Positions 24,405 to 34,017 are shown, counted from the first letter of the stretch. The stretch is 64,000 nucleotides of DNA from JABGPL01 sp964387885 (GCA_964387885.1 CAYLYZ010000001.1:210046-274045), one strand, 5' to 3'. Numbers and translations are program-made. Notes: generated by a model from the sequence alone, not told the origin.

Positions 24405-26084
24405 TTACTTCATCTCGATGTAACCACAGGGGCATGCTTCTTTACATTTATCACAACCATTACAAAAGTCCAGTTTAAACTTGTATGGTTCACCAGGAAT
24501 CAAAGGTTTAATGATAGCCTGATCCTGGCAATAACTCCAACATGTACCACAATCGAAGCAGGAACCACAGCTCATGCAGCGTTTCGCTTCTTCTATAACC
24601 GAGGCTTCCGGTAAAGTTGTGGTGATCTCTTGCCAGGGTTCTTCAAATCGTCTGTCTGGTGGCACACTCTCACACTCATTACGCAGGGCTTGCTCGTAAA
24701 AAGTAAGTATCATTCGATCCGGTGATGCCAAGGGTAATGGTTCTTTTTTCTTAAGCTCAATACCGCGGAATTGCGCGTGAATCGTTTCTGCGGCAAGTCG
24801 TCCCTGGGCGAGGGCTATAGTCACCAGACCAAGGTCCAATACGTCGCCACCACCGTAAGTTTTATCTTCTTTAGTCTTTCCCCATTCATCGACTTTTACC
24901 CAATCGCGTCCTTCATGGAGATTGTCAAGACCTTCGAAATCCGGTTCCTGTGAAATAGCCGGAATTAATGAAGTCAACTCGACAGTAAACGTATCACCCT
25001 CAATCGGCACAGGGCGTCTGCGACCTGATGAATCAGGTTCACCCAGCTCCATCTGCTGACATTCCATCCTGACAACCTTGCCATCCTCGAGCTCAAGTTT
25101 TTTTGGCGCGGCGAGGAAATGGAAGATTACGCCTTCTTCCTCAGCTCCAACGATTTCTTCTTCAATCGCGGGCATCTCATTTCTTGTGCGACGATAGAGG
25201 ATTGTAACTTCCTTGGATCCAAGCCTCAAAGCAACTCTTGCAGCGTCGATGGCGGTATCACCTCCACCGATTATAACAACCTTATCTCCGATCTCAACAT
25301 GATTACCATCGGCAATTTGATTCAGAAAGCCGACTCCGCTGAAGACGTTTGGGGCATCCTCATTTTCAAGCCAGAGCCCTTTGCCTTTGTGTGCACCGAT
25401 TCCGACAAAAATCGCATCATAGTCCGATTGAACCTGTTCGTAGGGAATGTCCCTGCCAACTGCAATATTGGTTTTTAACTCAACACCGAGATCAAGAATC
25501 TTTTGGATTTCACCATCAAGAATATTATGCGGAAGACGGTATGAGGGGATTCCATACCTGAGCATACCACCAGGTTTTGAAAAAGCCTCGAAAATTGTCA
25601 CCGCATATCCCTGGCGAGCCAAATGATAAGCACAGCCAAGTCCGGCAGGTCCAGCGCCCAGAACTGCAATCTTTTCGGATTGAGTTTCATCGGTAAGTTT
25701 CTTATAAGGGAGATCCTTTTCAATTCCCCAGTCACCGATGAATCGCTCAACATTGTTGATTGCTAAAGCACCGTCTTTGCCAATTCTATTACATGCTTCT
25801 TCACATGGATGAGGGCAAACTCGTCCACATGTCGCTGGGAGAGGATTTTTCTTTGTAAGTGTTTCCCAGGCTTCCATGAATGCTTCTTCCTGGGGTCTTT
25901 CATATTTTTCTGCTTGAGCAATTGTCATCAGAACACTGCGAATCTCCGTACCTTGCGGACATGCGCTAATGCAAGGTGCTTCTTTTTCAAGCACATACGG
26001 TCGTCTTGAGCTTGTTTCACTCCCGGACGATCCACCACCACTGCGTATTACAAGTTTTTTCTTTTTCTTCTTCAGTAAGGCCAT
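24405..26084 (-). CDS. dsrL: DsrL-like NAD(P)H:acceptor oxidoreductase (GltD-like iron-sulfur flavoprotein)
   Basis: 559 aa. After a poly-lysine start come an Fe-S-binding N-terminal domain (CISACPQGTEIR, CGRVCPHPCEEACNR), an FAD site (VLGAGPAGLGCAYHLARQG), an NAD(P)H site (IIGGGDTAIDAARVALRLG, then YRRTRNEMPA, whose two arginines favour NADPH in this superfamily), and a C-terminal pair of [4Fe-4S] motifs (CMSCGSCFDCGTCW and CNGCDKCKEACPCG). DsrL links the NAD(P)H pool to DsrAB; it is classical in sulfur oxidisers but a second type occurs with reductive DsrAB. This copy appears shorter than the oxidative type (about 650 aa). Other GltD-like oxidoreductases remain possible, but position between dsrN and dsrC supports DsrL. 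Confidence 0.8.
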   Translation of the reverse strand: MALLKKKKKKLVIRSGGGSSGSETSSRRPYVLEKEAPCISACPQGTEIRSVLMTIAQAEKYERPQEEAFMEAWETLTKKNPLPATCGRVCPHPCEEACNRIGKDGALAINNVERFIGDWGIEKDLPYKKLTDETQSEKIAVLGAGPAGLGCAYHLARQGYAVTIFEAFSKPGGMLRYGIPSYRLPHNILDGEIQKILDLGVELKTNIAVGRDIPYEQVQSDYDAIFVGIGAHKGKGLWLENEDAPNVFSGVGFLNQIADGNHVEIGDKVVIIGGGDTAIDAARVALRLGSKEVTILYRRTRNEMPAIEEEIVGAEEEGVIFHFLAAPKKLELEDGKVVRMECQQMELGEPDSSGRRRPVPIEGDTFTVELTSLIPAISQEPDFEGLDNLHEGRDWVKVDEWGKTKEDKTYGGGDVLDLGLVTIALAQGRLAAETIHAQFRGIELKKKEPLPLASPDRMILTFYEQALRNECESVPPDRRFEEPWQEITTTLPEASVIEEAKRCMSCGSCFDCGTCWSYCQDQAIIKPLIPGEPYKFKLDFCNGCDKCKEACPCGYIEMK

Positions 26085-26178
26085 TGCCTATCCTCCATAG
26101 AAAACCCTTACTTTCACGTACATGAAGTGATTAACGGTTTTCTGTTAAATGTCTGTTCTTATCGTGCCGGATGTTCTC

Positions 26179-27567
26179 TCAGCATCTTTTCTTGTTCAAA
26201 TTTAATATTTTATATCTTTTAGCAGCCTTCTTCATACCGTCCGCCCATGCCTGGGCACCTGATACGTGAAGGTGAAGATAACTTGCTAGCACATTACGAT
26301 GTAATAAACCATCGCGTGCATCTCCTACTCCGACTCCTCTCTTCACCCTGAAAACTGTAGAAAGACTGGATTGCGTTTCAATTCTTGAATAATGAAACTC
26401 ATGCCCGCGTAATTGCTGCCCCTTCTTAAAGAAGGGATTCTCTTCTTCAACCACAACTTCTTGATAACCGTGACCCTGAGGTCGTTTGCTAATCTGAATC
26501 GAATGTTCAAATACTCCTGCCATCGGGTATGTATTGCCTTCCCAATGAATGGATTTCGAAAGGAACATTAGTCCCCCGCATTCGGCATAAATGGGCAATC
26601 CCTTTTCAGCAGCTTCTGCAACCGATTTTCGAATCGATTCGTTATCTGAAAGTCTTGCGGCATGTGTTTCCGGAAAACCACCGCCTATATAAAGAGCTTC
26701 TATATCTGGTAATTCAGTAATTTCAAATGGATTTACCGGAACGAGAGTGAAACCATCCCCGCTCAGTGCCTCAAGATTTTCCGGGTAATAGAAAGTGAAG
26801 GCACTACCGGTAAAATAACCTATCCTAATTGGTTTATCCCTCTGTGGGATAATTACTGACTGTTCAGACTGAACACCGGAAGGGATTTCAATGCCTGTGA
26901 CATCTCCAGCTATTTCCGAGATTCTGTCTAAATCAACATTATCTTCAATCAACTTTGCAGACAATTCAATTGCTTTATCTGCAACCTGATTTTCTTCTGG
27001 TGTCACCAGACCTAAATGTCTGCCCGGTAACGGATCTTTTCTCATGCGGGGGATGATTCCAAGTACTGGTATCCCCGCTTCATTTTCAACGGCATCACGA
27101 ATAACTCTCGCTTGCCGTTCAGTAGCAATCTGGTTGAGAATGACTCCAGCAAAGTTGACATCCCTGTCAAACATCTTGATTCCCATCAAGATCGCAGCTA
27201 TTGTGCGTGTCACCTTAACAACGGGAATAACAATAACTACGGGAAATCCCAGTAATTTTGCCATTTCCGCCGATGAATGAGTTCCCTGAGCATTCTCCCC
27301 ATCATGTAGGCCACGATTAGCTTCCATGATGTTTAAGCCATCCGTAATGACATACTCTGAGAATGATCTTAGAACCTGTCGTGTGCCCATCATCCATGTA
27401 TCGAGATTATGCGCTTCCCTGCCGGCAGCCAGACGCAACCAGGCGGGATCTATGTAATCAGGACCTTTCTTAAAGGGCATCACGGGAATTCCCTTGCGAC
27501 GGTAGGCACCGATGAGCCCTAACGTCGCAAGAGTTTTCCCACTATCACCACCCGCTCCGGCTATCAT
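26179..27567 (-). CDS. dsrN: DsrN, siroheme amidase (cobyrinate a,c-diamide synthase family)
   Basis: 462 aa, CbiA-like glutamine-dependent amidotransferase that converts siroheme to siroheme amide, the DsrAB cofactor. It has an ATP-binding P-loop (AGAGGDSGKTLATLG), the substrate block FKKGPDYIDPAWL and a C-terminal glutaminase domain with the nucleophile cysteine in PIYAECGGLMFLS and late histidine in HEFHYSRIE. The ATG at 27567 has no Shine-Dalgarno; in-frame codons upstream (reading SPETAINPPRL) would extend it to a CTG, and the family usually has a few residues before the first strand, so a non-ATG start is possible. It follows dsrD closely. Confidence 0.93.
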   Translation of the reverse strand: MIAGAGGDSGKTLATLGLIGAYRRKGIPVMPFKKGPDYIDPAWLRLAAGREAHNLDTWMMGTRQVLRSFSEYVITDGLNIMEANRGLHDGENAQGTHSSAEMAKLLGFPVVIVIPVVKVTRTIAAILMGIKMFDRDVNFAGVILNQIATERQARVIRDAVENEAGIPVLGIIPRMRKDPLPGRHLGLVTPEENQVADKAIELSAKLIEDNVDLDRISEIAGDVTGIEIPSGVQSEQSVIIPQRDKPIRIGYFTGSAFTFYYPENLEALSGDGFTLVPVNPFEITELPDIEALYIGGGFPETHAARLSDNESIRKSVAEAAEKGLPIYAECGGLMFLSKSIHWEGNTYPMAGVFEHSIQISKRPQGHGYQEVVVEEENPFFKKGQQLRGHEFHYSRIETQSSLSTVFRVKRGVGVGDARDGLLHRNVLASYLHLHVSGAQAWADGMKKAAKRYKILNLNKKRC

Positions 27568-27608
27568 TAACCGTGGCGGATTGATAGCAGTTTCGGGAGA
27601 CTTCAGAA

Positions 27609-27857
27609 TCAGTCGTTTGCTGAAGCTTCTTTATGAGGCAGTTCAACAAAACTGCCGCCGAAATATGTGTAAACACACTGTCCGGTATCAACCAGATTCT
27701 TCACTGCATTTTTGGCAAGTTTCTTATCAACATCCGGGTAAAGCTGCCTTACAGCCTTAACCAGATCCATTGATTTCAACTTTTTCTTTACTGCAGTTGC
27801 ATCCTTGACTATTTTCAACATTGCTGCTGAAAGTTCTTCCATTGTAGGATCTGCCAT
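27609..27857 (-). CDS. dsrD: DsrD, allosteric activator of DsrAB
   Basis: 82-aa winged-helix protein. Residues such as VKKKLKSMDLVKAVRQLYPD and AKNAVKNLVDTGQCVYTYFG match DsrD. It is found with the reductive type of DsrAB and stimulates sulfite reduction. Canonical position between dsrB (18 bp upstream) and dsrN. Good ribosome binding site (CAGGAGACG). Its presence is the strongest single-gene indicator in this window that the pathway runs in the reductive direction. Confidence 0.95.
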   Translation of the reverse strand: MADPTMEELSAAMLKIVKDATAVKKKLKSMDLVKAVRQLYPDVDKKLAKNAVKNLVDTGQCVYTYFGGSFVELPHKEASAND

Positions 27858-27875
27858 CAGAACGTCTCCTGAATA

Positions 27876-28958
27876 TTAAAACCGCAGGTGCGTTGACCGC
27901 TTGTAGGTCAAGCCTGCATGTTTGAAGTCGTCAATATGCTCTTTTTCGAATTCAATGCCGGTCATTTCAAAGAAACGAGGCCAGCCAATCCGATCAATCC
28001 ATTCACCCATACGTTCGTATGGTTGAGCATTGTCTTTCCAGGTGTAGACCAGATTCTTAATTGCTTCAACAGTCTCAGGCCAGCGTGGAGGAGTGTTGGG
28101 CAGGAACGGAATAGCGAGTTTCGAGAACATCGGCTCTTTACGTGCGTTTGACACTTTACCACCAACCCAGATTGAAACACCGTCTGTGACGGAATCGTTC
28201 AGGGTCATTGAGGGGCAAACAGTGTAGCAGTTAGCACAGAACATACAGCGATCATCGATAACTTCAACTGATTCGAATCCATCTACTTCTGCCGGACGAA
28301 TCGCAGCAGTCGGGCAGGATGCGAGAACACTCGGGATCTCACATACTTTTTTCACACTGTCATGTGCAACAATTGGCAAGCGACGGTGGACACCAAGGAT
28401 AGCAATGTCTGAGCAGTGAACAGCACCACACATATTCAGGCAGCATGCAAGAGCGATACGCATCTTGGCTGGAAGATTATGACCGGTGAATTCATCAATC
28501 AACTCATCCATCACAGCCTTGACGATACCTGATGCATCTGTTGCAGCCGAGTGACAGTGAATCCATCCCTGGGTATGAACGATGTTTGAAATTGAATTTG
28601 CGGTTCCACCTACCGGGTGTCCCAAAGCTTCAATTTCTTTCTTTATGCCAGCAATGTTATCTTCATTTGTCGTCATGAACTCGACGTTATTACGACTTGT
28701 GAAGCGAAGATATCCATCGCAGTATTTATCGGCAATATCACAATATTGCCTGATCTTCTGGATCGAAAGCAATCTTGGTGAAGATGCTCTGACGGTAAAG
28801 ATCTTGTCTCCGGATTCTGCAACGTGAACGTAGACACCCGGAGCGAGAATTTCGTGGCGATCCCACTTGTGATAGTTGTTTAGAATAACAGGCGGCAGAT
28901 TCTCTTTAAAATGAGGCGGCCCGATATCTGTCAACCTTTTAGCAGGTTCTGCAGTCAT
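27876..28958 (-). CDS. dsrB: Dissimilatory sulfite reductase beta subunit
   Basis: 360 aa. It contributes the catalytic siroheme-[4Fe-4S] residues (LACCLNMCGAVHCSD and ASCPTAAIRP) and an inserted ferredoxin domain (RCMFCANCYTVCPSM). The DsrC-docking region and the full length match known DsrB. With DsrA it forms the alpha2beta2 enzyme that reduces sulfite and loads the sulfur on DsrC. 70 bp after dsrA; ATG preceded by CAGGAGTT. Confidence 0.98.
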   Translation of the reverse strand: MTAEPAKRLTDIGPPHFKENLPPVILNNYHKWDRHEILAPGVYVHVAESGDKIFTVRASSPRLLSIQKIRQYCDIADKYCDGYLRFTSRNNVEFMTTNEDNIAGIKKEIEALGHPVGGTANSISNIVHTQGWIHCHSAATDASGIVKAVMDELIDEFTGHNLPAKMRIALACCLNMCGAVHCSDIAILGVHRRLPIVAHDSVKKVCEIPSVLASCPTAAIRPAEVDGFESVEVIDDRCMFCANCYTVCPSMTLNDSVTDGVSIWVGGKVSNARKEPMFSKLAIPFLPNTPPRWPETVEAIKNLVYTWKDNAQPYERMGEWIDRIGWPRFFEMTGIEFEKEHIDDFKHAGLTYKRSTHLRF

Positions 28959-29028
28959 TTATAACTCCTGTATCGAATTTTTTCTTGAACTTAATTAATC
29001 GATTTAGAGAATTGAACAAAAAGTATTT

Positions 29029-30246
29029 CTACTCATCGTCCTCATCATCATCTAACGTATAGAAGACATAAGGATTATCCCTTGGTTGCGCGACCATCTC
29101 AGGCATCGGTTCGAGACCGATAGCATCGAGGAAGTTACCCTTACCGATACGTTCGATAAATTCACCGATACGCTCACGGTTTTTACCTTCTTCACCCCAG
29201 ATTTCCCAAATCTCATCGATGAGATCTTTGAGATCTTCGAAGTTTGGATCTTCATCGTTAAACGGTTCATCCATTTTCATGAATGGAACCAGTACGCTTG
29301 ATAGAAGTGCTCCTTCGAGGATCGGAGCTTTTGAACCTAACAGAACTGTTGCTCCGCGATCTTTACCCGGTTTGAGTGCGAGGTGCATTACATTGATACA
29401 ATGCATGCAACGGGCACAATTACGGTTATCGATATTAAGTTCTTTTCCGTCCCATGCCATACAATCGGTCGGGCAGCGATTGATTACATCACGCTGGATG
29501 TTCAGTCCTTCATCAACATATTGCGCAACGCGGTCGTTGTTTACCTGAATATCATCTCGCCATGTACCGATAATAGATAAATCAGCACGTGCAATTGAAG
29601 CTACACAATCGTTCGGGCAACCCGCCATCTTAAATTTGAACTTATACGGGAAGAATGGGCGGTGAAGCTCATCTTGATAGTGCATTGTCAAATCATAGGT
29701 GACCTTCAACGTATCATACATTGCCCATTCACAACGGGCGGGACCGTTGCAGCAGGAAGGTGTACGCATCACAGAACCTGAACCACCGAGGTCAAAACCG
29801 AGTTTCGTCAGTTCATCAAAGGTTGGTTCCAGCTCATCGGTATTTGTTCCCAGGAATACCATGTCACCAGTTGAACCGTGCATATTGGTCAATCCTGATC
29901 CATGATTTTCCCAGATATCACAAATCTTCCGCATTGTATCCGCTTTGTAAAACCAACCTGCGGGTTGGTTGACACGAATTGTGTGGAAGTGTGAAATGTC
30001 GGGATATTCCTCGGGAATATCCACATAGCGACCGATAACACCACCACCATAGCCCATAACACCAACTATGCCGCCATGTTTCCAGTGACCGATCTTCTCA
30101 TTGTAAGAACGCTCCAAAACACCAAGCAGGGCCTCGGACGTTTTGTTAGTTTGAGCCGCGGCTTCAATTTCAGTTACGAAACTTGGCCATGGTCCACCCT
30201 TCAGTTCGGCAAGCATCCCTGTTGCCAACTTCTTTTCATCTGCCAT
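29029..30246 (-). CDS. dsrA: Dissimilatory sulfite reductase alpha subunit
   Basis: 405 aa. Siroheme-cluster cysteines appear in TPSCCNGPARCEWAMYDT (about residue 163) and MAGCPNDCVASIARAD (about 209); the ferredoxin domain has CPTDCMAW and NCARCMHCINVM. The block GGSGSVMRTP is typical. The acidic tail (FYTLDDDEDDE) is unusual-looking but short. ATG preceded by GAGGAGAAATC. Upstream is a 193-bp spacer with a nested palindrome; a weak promoter might lie there, but the order qmoB-dsrA suggests read-through as well. Confidence 0.98.
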   Translation of the reverse strand: MADEKKLATGMLAELKGGPWPSFVTEIEAAAQTNKTSEALLGVLERSYNEKIGHWKHGGIVGVMGYGGGVIGRYVDIPEEYPDISHFHTIRVNQPAGWFYKADTMRKICDIWENHGSGLTNMHGSTGDMVFLGTNTDELEPTFDELTKLGFDLGGSGSVMRTPSCCNGPARCEWAMYDTLKVTYDLTMHYQDELHRPFFPYKFKFKMAGCPNDCVASIARADLSIIGTWRDDIQVNNDRVAQYVDEGLNIQRDVINRCPTDCMAWDGKELNIDNRNCARCMHCINVMHLALKPGKDRGATVLLGSKAPILEGALLSSVLVPFMKMDEPFNDEDPNFEDLKDLIDEIWEIWGEEGKNRERIGEFIERIGKGNFLDAIGLEPMPEMVAQPRDNPYVFYTLDDDEDDE

Positions 30247-30348
30247 GATTTCTCCTCAAGTTGTGTTCCTTGGATGAGGAATAGAATATGTTTATGTGTT
30301 AAACTTTACAGCTTCAAGTTGTTACAAACTTCACGGCTATCAAGTGCT

Positions 30349-30411
30349 GTCAGGCGTTCTTGCCTGACAATTATCGTCATTTTGTCAGACGAGTACGCCT
30401 GACGACACTCC
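30349..30411. repeat. GGAGTG-bordered nested palindrome, copy 2 (between qmoB and dsrA)
   Basis: Arm 1 (30349-30368) is a hairpin with stem GTCAGGC / GCCTGAC. Arm 2 (30384-30403) is its inverted copy with one stem mismatch (GTCAGAC / GCCTGAC). Read on the minus strand the element starts with GGAGTG (30406-30411), as in the copy at 4925. It fills much of the spacer upstream of dsrA. No T-run follows either strand, so it is not an ordinary terminator. Confidence 0.65.
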
Positions 30412-30439
30412 TATAATGTCCACCGGACAGACGTGCTTT

Positions 30440-32707
30440 TTAGAATCCCTTATAAGGATTCTGGTCTAAATCTTCAATCTCCTCAGCGAAATCATTAATC
30501 ATCCCGGCAGCTTTTTGCCAGTCCGAGATTTCAACCGATTCAATCCTGACTCTTTCGGGCTCAAGAACCAATTGTTCGAGCTTTTCTTTGACATTCTTCA
30601 TACGTGTCTTGGCAAGTTCACTGCCCCGAATGAAGTGACACTGATAATCATCACCTCTCTGACATCCCATTAACATAACGCCGTCGAATCCATTTGACAG
30701 TGCATCAGCCAACCAGATTGTATTCACCGAACCTATACAGCGTACGGGGATGATCCTTACCGTGTAAGGAAGCTTTTTACCGTGTATTGCTGCAATGTCG
30801 AGCGCCGGCATTGCGTCATTTTCACAAACGAAACACAGGATACGTCTCTTTTCTTCATCTTCGTCGGGAATCTCAATTGACTTGATCATCTGAGAAACCA
30901 TATTCGGGGAATAATTCGAGAATGAGATGATCCTTTCAGGACATGCTCCCATACAGATTCCACATCGACGACAACGCAGTGGATTTGGTTTTGGTGTTCC
31001 CTTCTCATCTTCGTCTAATGTTCCAAACGGACATTCCTGTGTACAACGTTTACACTGGGTGCAGCGCTGCAGGAAGAAATCCGGGAAGCTTGCATCACCT
31101 GAACGAGGATGGACTGCCAAACCGCGGTCGGCTTGTTCCATTGCCTGAATTGCCTTCAGAGCAGCTCCATAGCCATCAGTTCGGGCAGCGGAAATATCCA
31201 TTGGTGCCCGGACTGTACCTGCGGCATAGATTCCGGTTCTCTTAGTTTCGTAAGGGAAACAAATGAAGTGTGAATCGGTAAATCCATACTTCAACTTAGG
31301 AAGATCCGGGCCCTGCATATATTGGAGATTGAGGGTATCAGAATTCGGGAATTCCTTTTTATCCTCTTCCTCATCTACTTCACCGGCATCGGGAATTGTA
31401 TCTAATTCAAGGTCTGATAATTCACCTTCAAGCCTGGTCGTGGGTTTCATACCGGTTGCTAATACTAACATATCGGATTCAACCGTCATGGACTCACCAA
31501 GTAGTGTTTCATCCAGGCTAACTTTCACCCCGTCACCATTAGCTTCCACACCAACAACTTCACCTTTTGTCAGGTAAATACCCTCAACCTGTTGAACTGC
31601 TTCGTAGAACTGTTCATAAACTCCCGGGCTACGGATATCTTTATATAGCAAATAGACATCAGTATCGGGTAGTTGTTCACGTATATATATTGCCTGTTTC
31701 AGTGCTGTACGGCAGCAAACTGCTGAACAATATGCAAGGTGATCTTTGTCGCGGGATCCTGCACAGTGTACAATTGCTACACTCGATGGTGCTTTTCCGT
31801 CTGATGTTTTTTTAATTCCGCCATTACTGACCATCTTTTCGAGCTCAAAACTCGTTAAAACATTCTGAAGATTGCCGTAACCATATTTATCAGCGAGTTT
31901 TTCCGGTTCGTATGGAACCCAACCTGTAGCCTGAACAATAGCACCGACTCTGAGTGATTCTTCCCCTGAACCATTTTTTACCGTAACATCAAATTGACCG
32001 GGTTGTCCAGTGGTTTTTGCTACAGTTGAGCTGGTGAATACCTTTATATTTTCATTACTGTTCACTTCTTCAGCAAGTTCAGCGATTGGAGGTGTGGCGG
32101 GTTTCTCAAAAGGTGGTTCCGATGGAAACACCATTTTAAAGTTTCTTACCATACCACCGAGTTCGGAATCTTTTTCAACCAGGTTTACTTTATATCCTGC
32201 TCTAGCTGACGCAAGGGCTGCAGACATTCCCGAAACTCCACCACCAACAACTAAAACATCTCTGGATACTTCCTCATCTACCGGTGTAGGAGGCTCACTG
32301 TTCTCGACCCTGGCAGAAGCCATTCGCAAATAATCGGCTGCCAATTCATGGATCGGGTGTTCATCTTCATCCCAATCGTTCTCCTCACACATTTCATCAT
32401 AGTCTTTTCTGTCAAGAGTCCATGCGACGAGTTCACGCAAGGGGACACGGTCAACCATTACATCTGGTCCAAAATCGAACCTCTCCGGAAAATAGCGACC
32501 GCTGCAAGCACCAATAATAACTCGATTGAGTTCTTTCTCTTTTATATCTGTCCTGATTTTCTCTACAAAGTCACCGCAGACCAACTCATCTTCTGCAAGT
32601 TCAACAAAGTTGATATCGTCATCGATAGTACTTTTTAGTTCTTCAAGATCAATTGTATCTTTGATATTGCATCCGGAACAGAGGTAAATTCCAACTTTTG
32701 TATCCAT
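30440..32707 (-). CDS. qmoB: QmoB, HdrA/MvhD-like flavoprotein of the quinone-interacting oxidoreductase
   Basis: 755 aa. The first ~140 residues form a small Fe-S-type domain (VGIYLCSGCNI). Residues ~145-545 are an HdrA-like FAD domain (VVGGGVSGMSAALASARAG, the block HCAGSRDKDHLAYCSAVCC). Two [4Fe-4S] motifs follow (CTQCKRCTQECPFG, CRRCGICMGACPERI), and the last ~130 residues are MvhD-like (ILCFVCENDAMPAL, VMLMGCQRGDDYQC). QmoB works with QmoA in the cytoplasm to pass electrons from menaquinol to AprBA. qmoA ends three bases before its ATG. Confidence 0.97.
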   Translation of the reverse strand: MDTKVGIYLCSGCNIKDTIDLEELKSTIDDDINFVELAEDELVCGDFVEKIRTDIKEKELNRVIIGACSGRYFPERFDFGPDVMVDRVPLRELVAWTLDRKDYDEMCEENDWDEDEHPIHELAADYLRMASARVENSEPPTPVDEEVSRDVLVVGGGVSGMSAALASARAGYKVNLVEKDSELGGMVRNFKMVFPSEPPFEKPATPPIAELAEEVNSNENIKVFTSSTVAKTTGQPGQFDVTVKNGSGEESLRVGAIVQATGWVPYEPEKLADKYGYGNLQNVLTSFELEKMVSNGGIKKTSDGKAPSSVAIVHCAGSRDKDHLAYCSAVCCRTALKQAIYIREQLPDTDVYLLYKDIRSPGVYEQFYEAVQQVEGIYLTKGEVVGVEANGDGVKVSLDETLLGESMTVESDMLVLATGMKPTTRLEGELSDLELDTIPDAGEVDEEEDKKEFPNSDTLNLQYMQGPDLPKLKYGFTDSHFICFPYETKRTGIYAAGTVRAPMDISAARTDGYGAALKAIQAMEQADRGLAVHPRSGDASFPDFFLQRCTQCKRCTQECPFGTLDEDEKGTPKPNPLRCRRCGICMGACPERIISFSNYSPNMVSQMIKSIEIPDEDEEKRRILCFVCENDAMPALDIAAIHGKKLPYTVRIIPVRCIGSVNTIWLADALSNGFDGVMLMGCQRGDDYQCHFIRGSELAKTRMKNVKEKLEQLVLEPERVRIESVEISDWQKAAGMINDFAEEIEDLDQNPYKGF

Positions 32708-32710
32708 AAT

Positions 32711-33946
32711 TTATACCTCCACCATATCTTGCATCGACTTCGCAACGGCTGCGGTTGCATCCTGATTGCTTCCCGCAACATCTTTTGGACCCGTAGCGAC
32801 ACCAGCAGCAATAACACCACCAGGCCATATAAAACCAAATTCATCCTGCTTTGATTCAAGTAGAGGTTTATTTGTTTTGGCATTCGGAACCATACCGGTT
32901 GCCAATACAGTCATTCCAACGGTAACCTTCTCAAGGTTTCCGGTAAGTGTATTCTCTGCAATCACCGTAACGTCTCCAGATCCGGCATCTTCTATTTTGG
33001 CAACTTTGCCACGATGAATGATAGTCTTTTCATCGTCCTGGACACTCTGGTAGAAATCTTCCCAGCGACCGGGTGTTCGGGCGTCGATGAAGAATACATG
33101 TATCTCCGCATCGGGGTATTGTTCACGGATATATCTGGTTTGTTTTAGTGAAGCCATGCAGCATATTGCTGAACAATATGGCAGGTGATTTCTGTCTCTT
33201 GAACCGGCACACTGAACAAATGCAATTTTATTTACATCGGCACTATCAGACGGGCGTACAACCTTTGATTCTTCGTTGACCGCAGTGGCTGTCATCCGTT
33301 CGAACATCATATTTGTAACAACATTGGGAAGCGTACCAAAGTTGAGGCCTTCGAGATTATTAGCATCATAAGGTTCCCAGCCAGTTGTATAAATGACAGA
33401 TTTGGCTTCTATGGAAACAATTTCACCTTTCATGTCGAGATTTATTGCCTTCACGGGGCAGAGATCGACTAGTTTTTTCATGTTTGGGTCATTAACTGCT
33501 GATGAATCGATAAAATAACGATTCGGGTAAGGGTTGTCGTTTGCAAGTCGAATCGCTTTAGCTTTGGTCAAACCAAAGTTAAAACTGTCATCAACCTCAA
33601 CCTCACATGGTTCGACACAGTCACCGCAATTTGTACAGGCTTCGGTAACATATCGAGGCTCAATATTAATTTCAGCGGTGTAAGCTCCAGATTTACCATC
33701 AATTTTTGTCGCTTCAGCACCGGTGAGAACTGTAATCTTCGGGTTTTGACGTATGCGTCTGAAGTTAATTTCCAGACCACAGGTCGGCGGACATATCTTA
33801 GGGAAATACCGGTGAAGCTGCACTACCCGACCGCCCAGGTAATGCTCACGTTCGATTAAGATGACGTCCTTACCGACTTCAGCTGCTTCAACAGCAGCTG
33901 TAATTCCGGCTATTCCGCCACCTACCACTAACAAATCGGTTTTCAT
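32711..33946 (-). CDS. qmoA: QmoA, HdrA-like flavoprotein of the quinone-interacting oxidoreductase
   Basis: About 411 aa when started at ATG 33946, which follows GAGGAA by six bases; a TTG seven codons upstream is the alternative. FAD site LLVVGGGIAGITAAVEAAEV, then FPKICPPTCGLEINFRR, a cysteine group (ACTNCGDCVEPCEVE) and the HdrA block QCAGSRDRNHLPYCSAICC are all present. Forms the soluble part of Qmo with QmoB. Here qmoA follows qmoC rather than preceding it, separated by a 198-bp spacer with hairpins. Confidence 0.96.
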   Translation of the reverse strand: MKTDLLVVGGGIAGITAAVEAAEVGKDVILIEREHYLGGRVVQLHRYFPKICPPTCGLEINFRRIRQNPKITVLTGAEATKIDGKSGAYTAEINIEPRYVTEACTNCGDCVEPCEVEVDDSFNFGLTKAKAIRLANDNPYPNRYFIDSSAVNDPNMKKLVDLCPVKAINLDMKGEIVSIEAKSVIYTTGWEPYDANNLEGLNFGTLPNVVTNMMFERMTATAVNEESKVVRPSDSADVNKIAFVQCAGSRDRNHLPYCSAICCMASLKQTRYIREQYPDAEIHVFFIDARTPGRWEDFYQSVQDDEKTIIHRGKVAKIEDAGSGDVTVIAENTLTGNLEKVTVGMTVLATGMVPNAKTNKPLLESKQDEFGFIWPGGVIAAGVATGPKDVAGSNQDATAAVAKSMQDMVEV

Positions 33947-34017
33947 TAATTCCTCTTTGAGGCTCAAAACAATGTATGAATTAATTTAGATTCGAAATCA
34001 CCCCGAAATGGGGAGGA

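Noticed and set aside
33947..33967. Longer qmoA starting at TTG 33967
   Set aside because: GAGGAA sits six bases before the ATG at 33946, and the longer form would bury this site inside the coding region.
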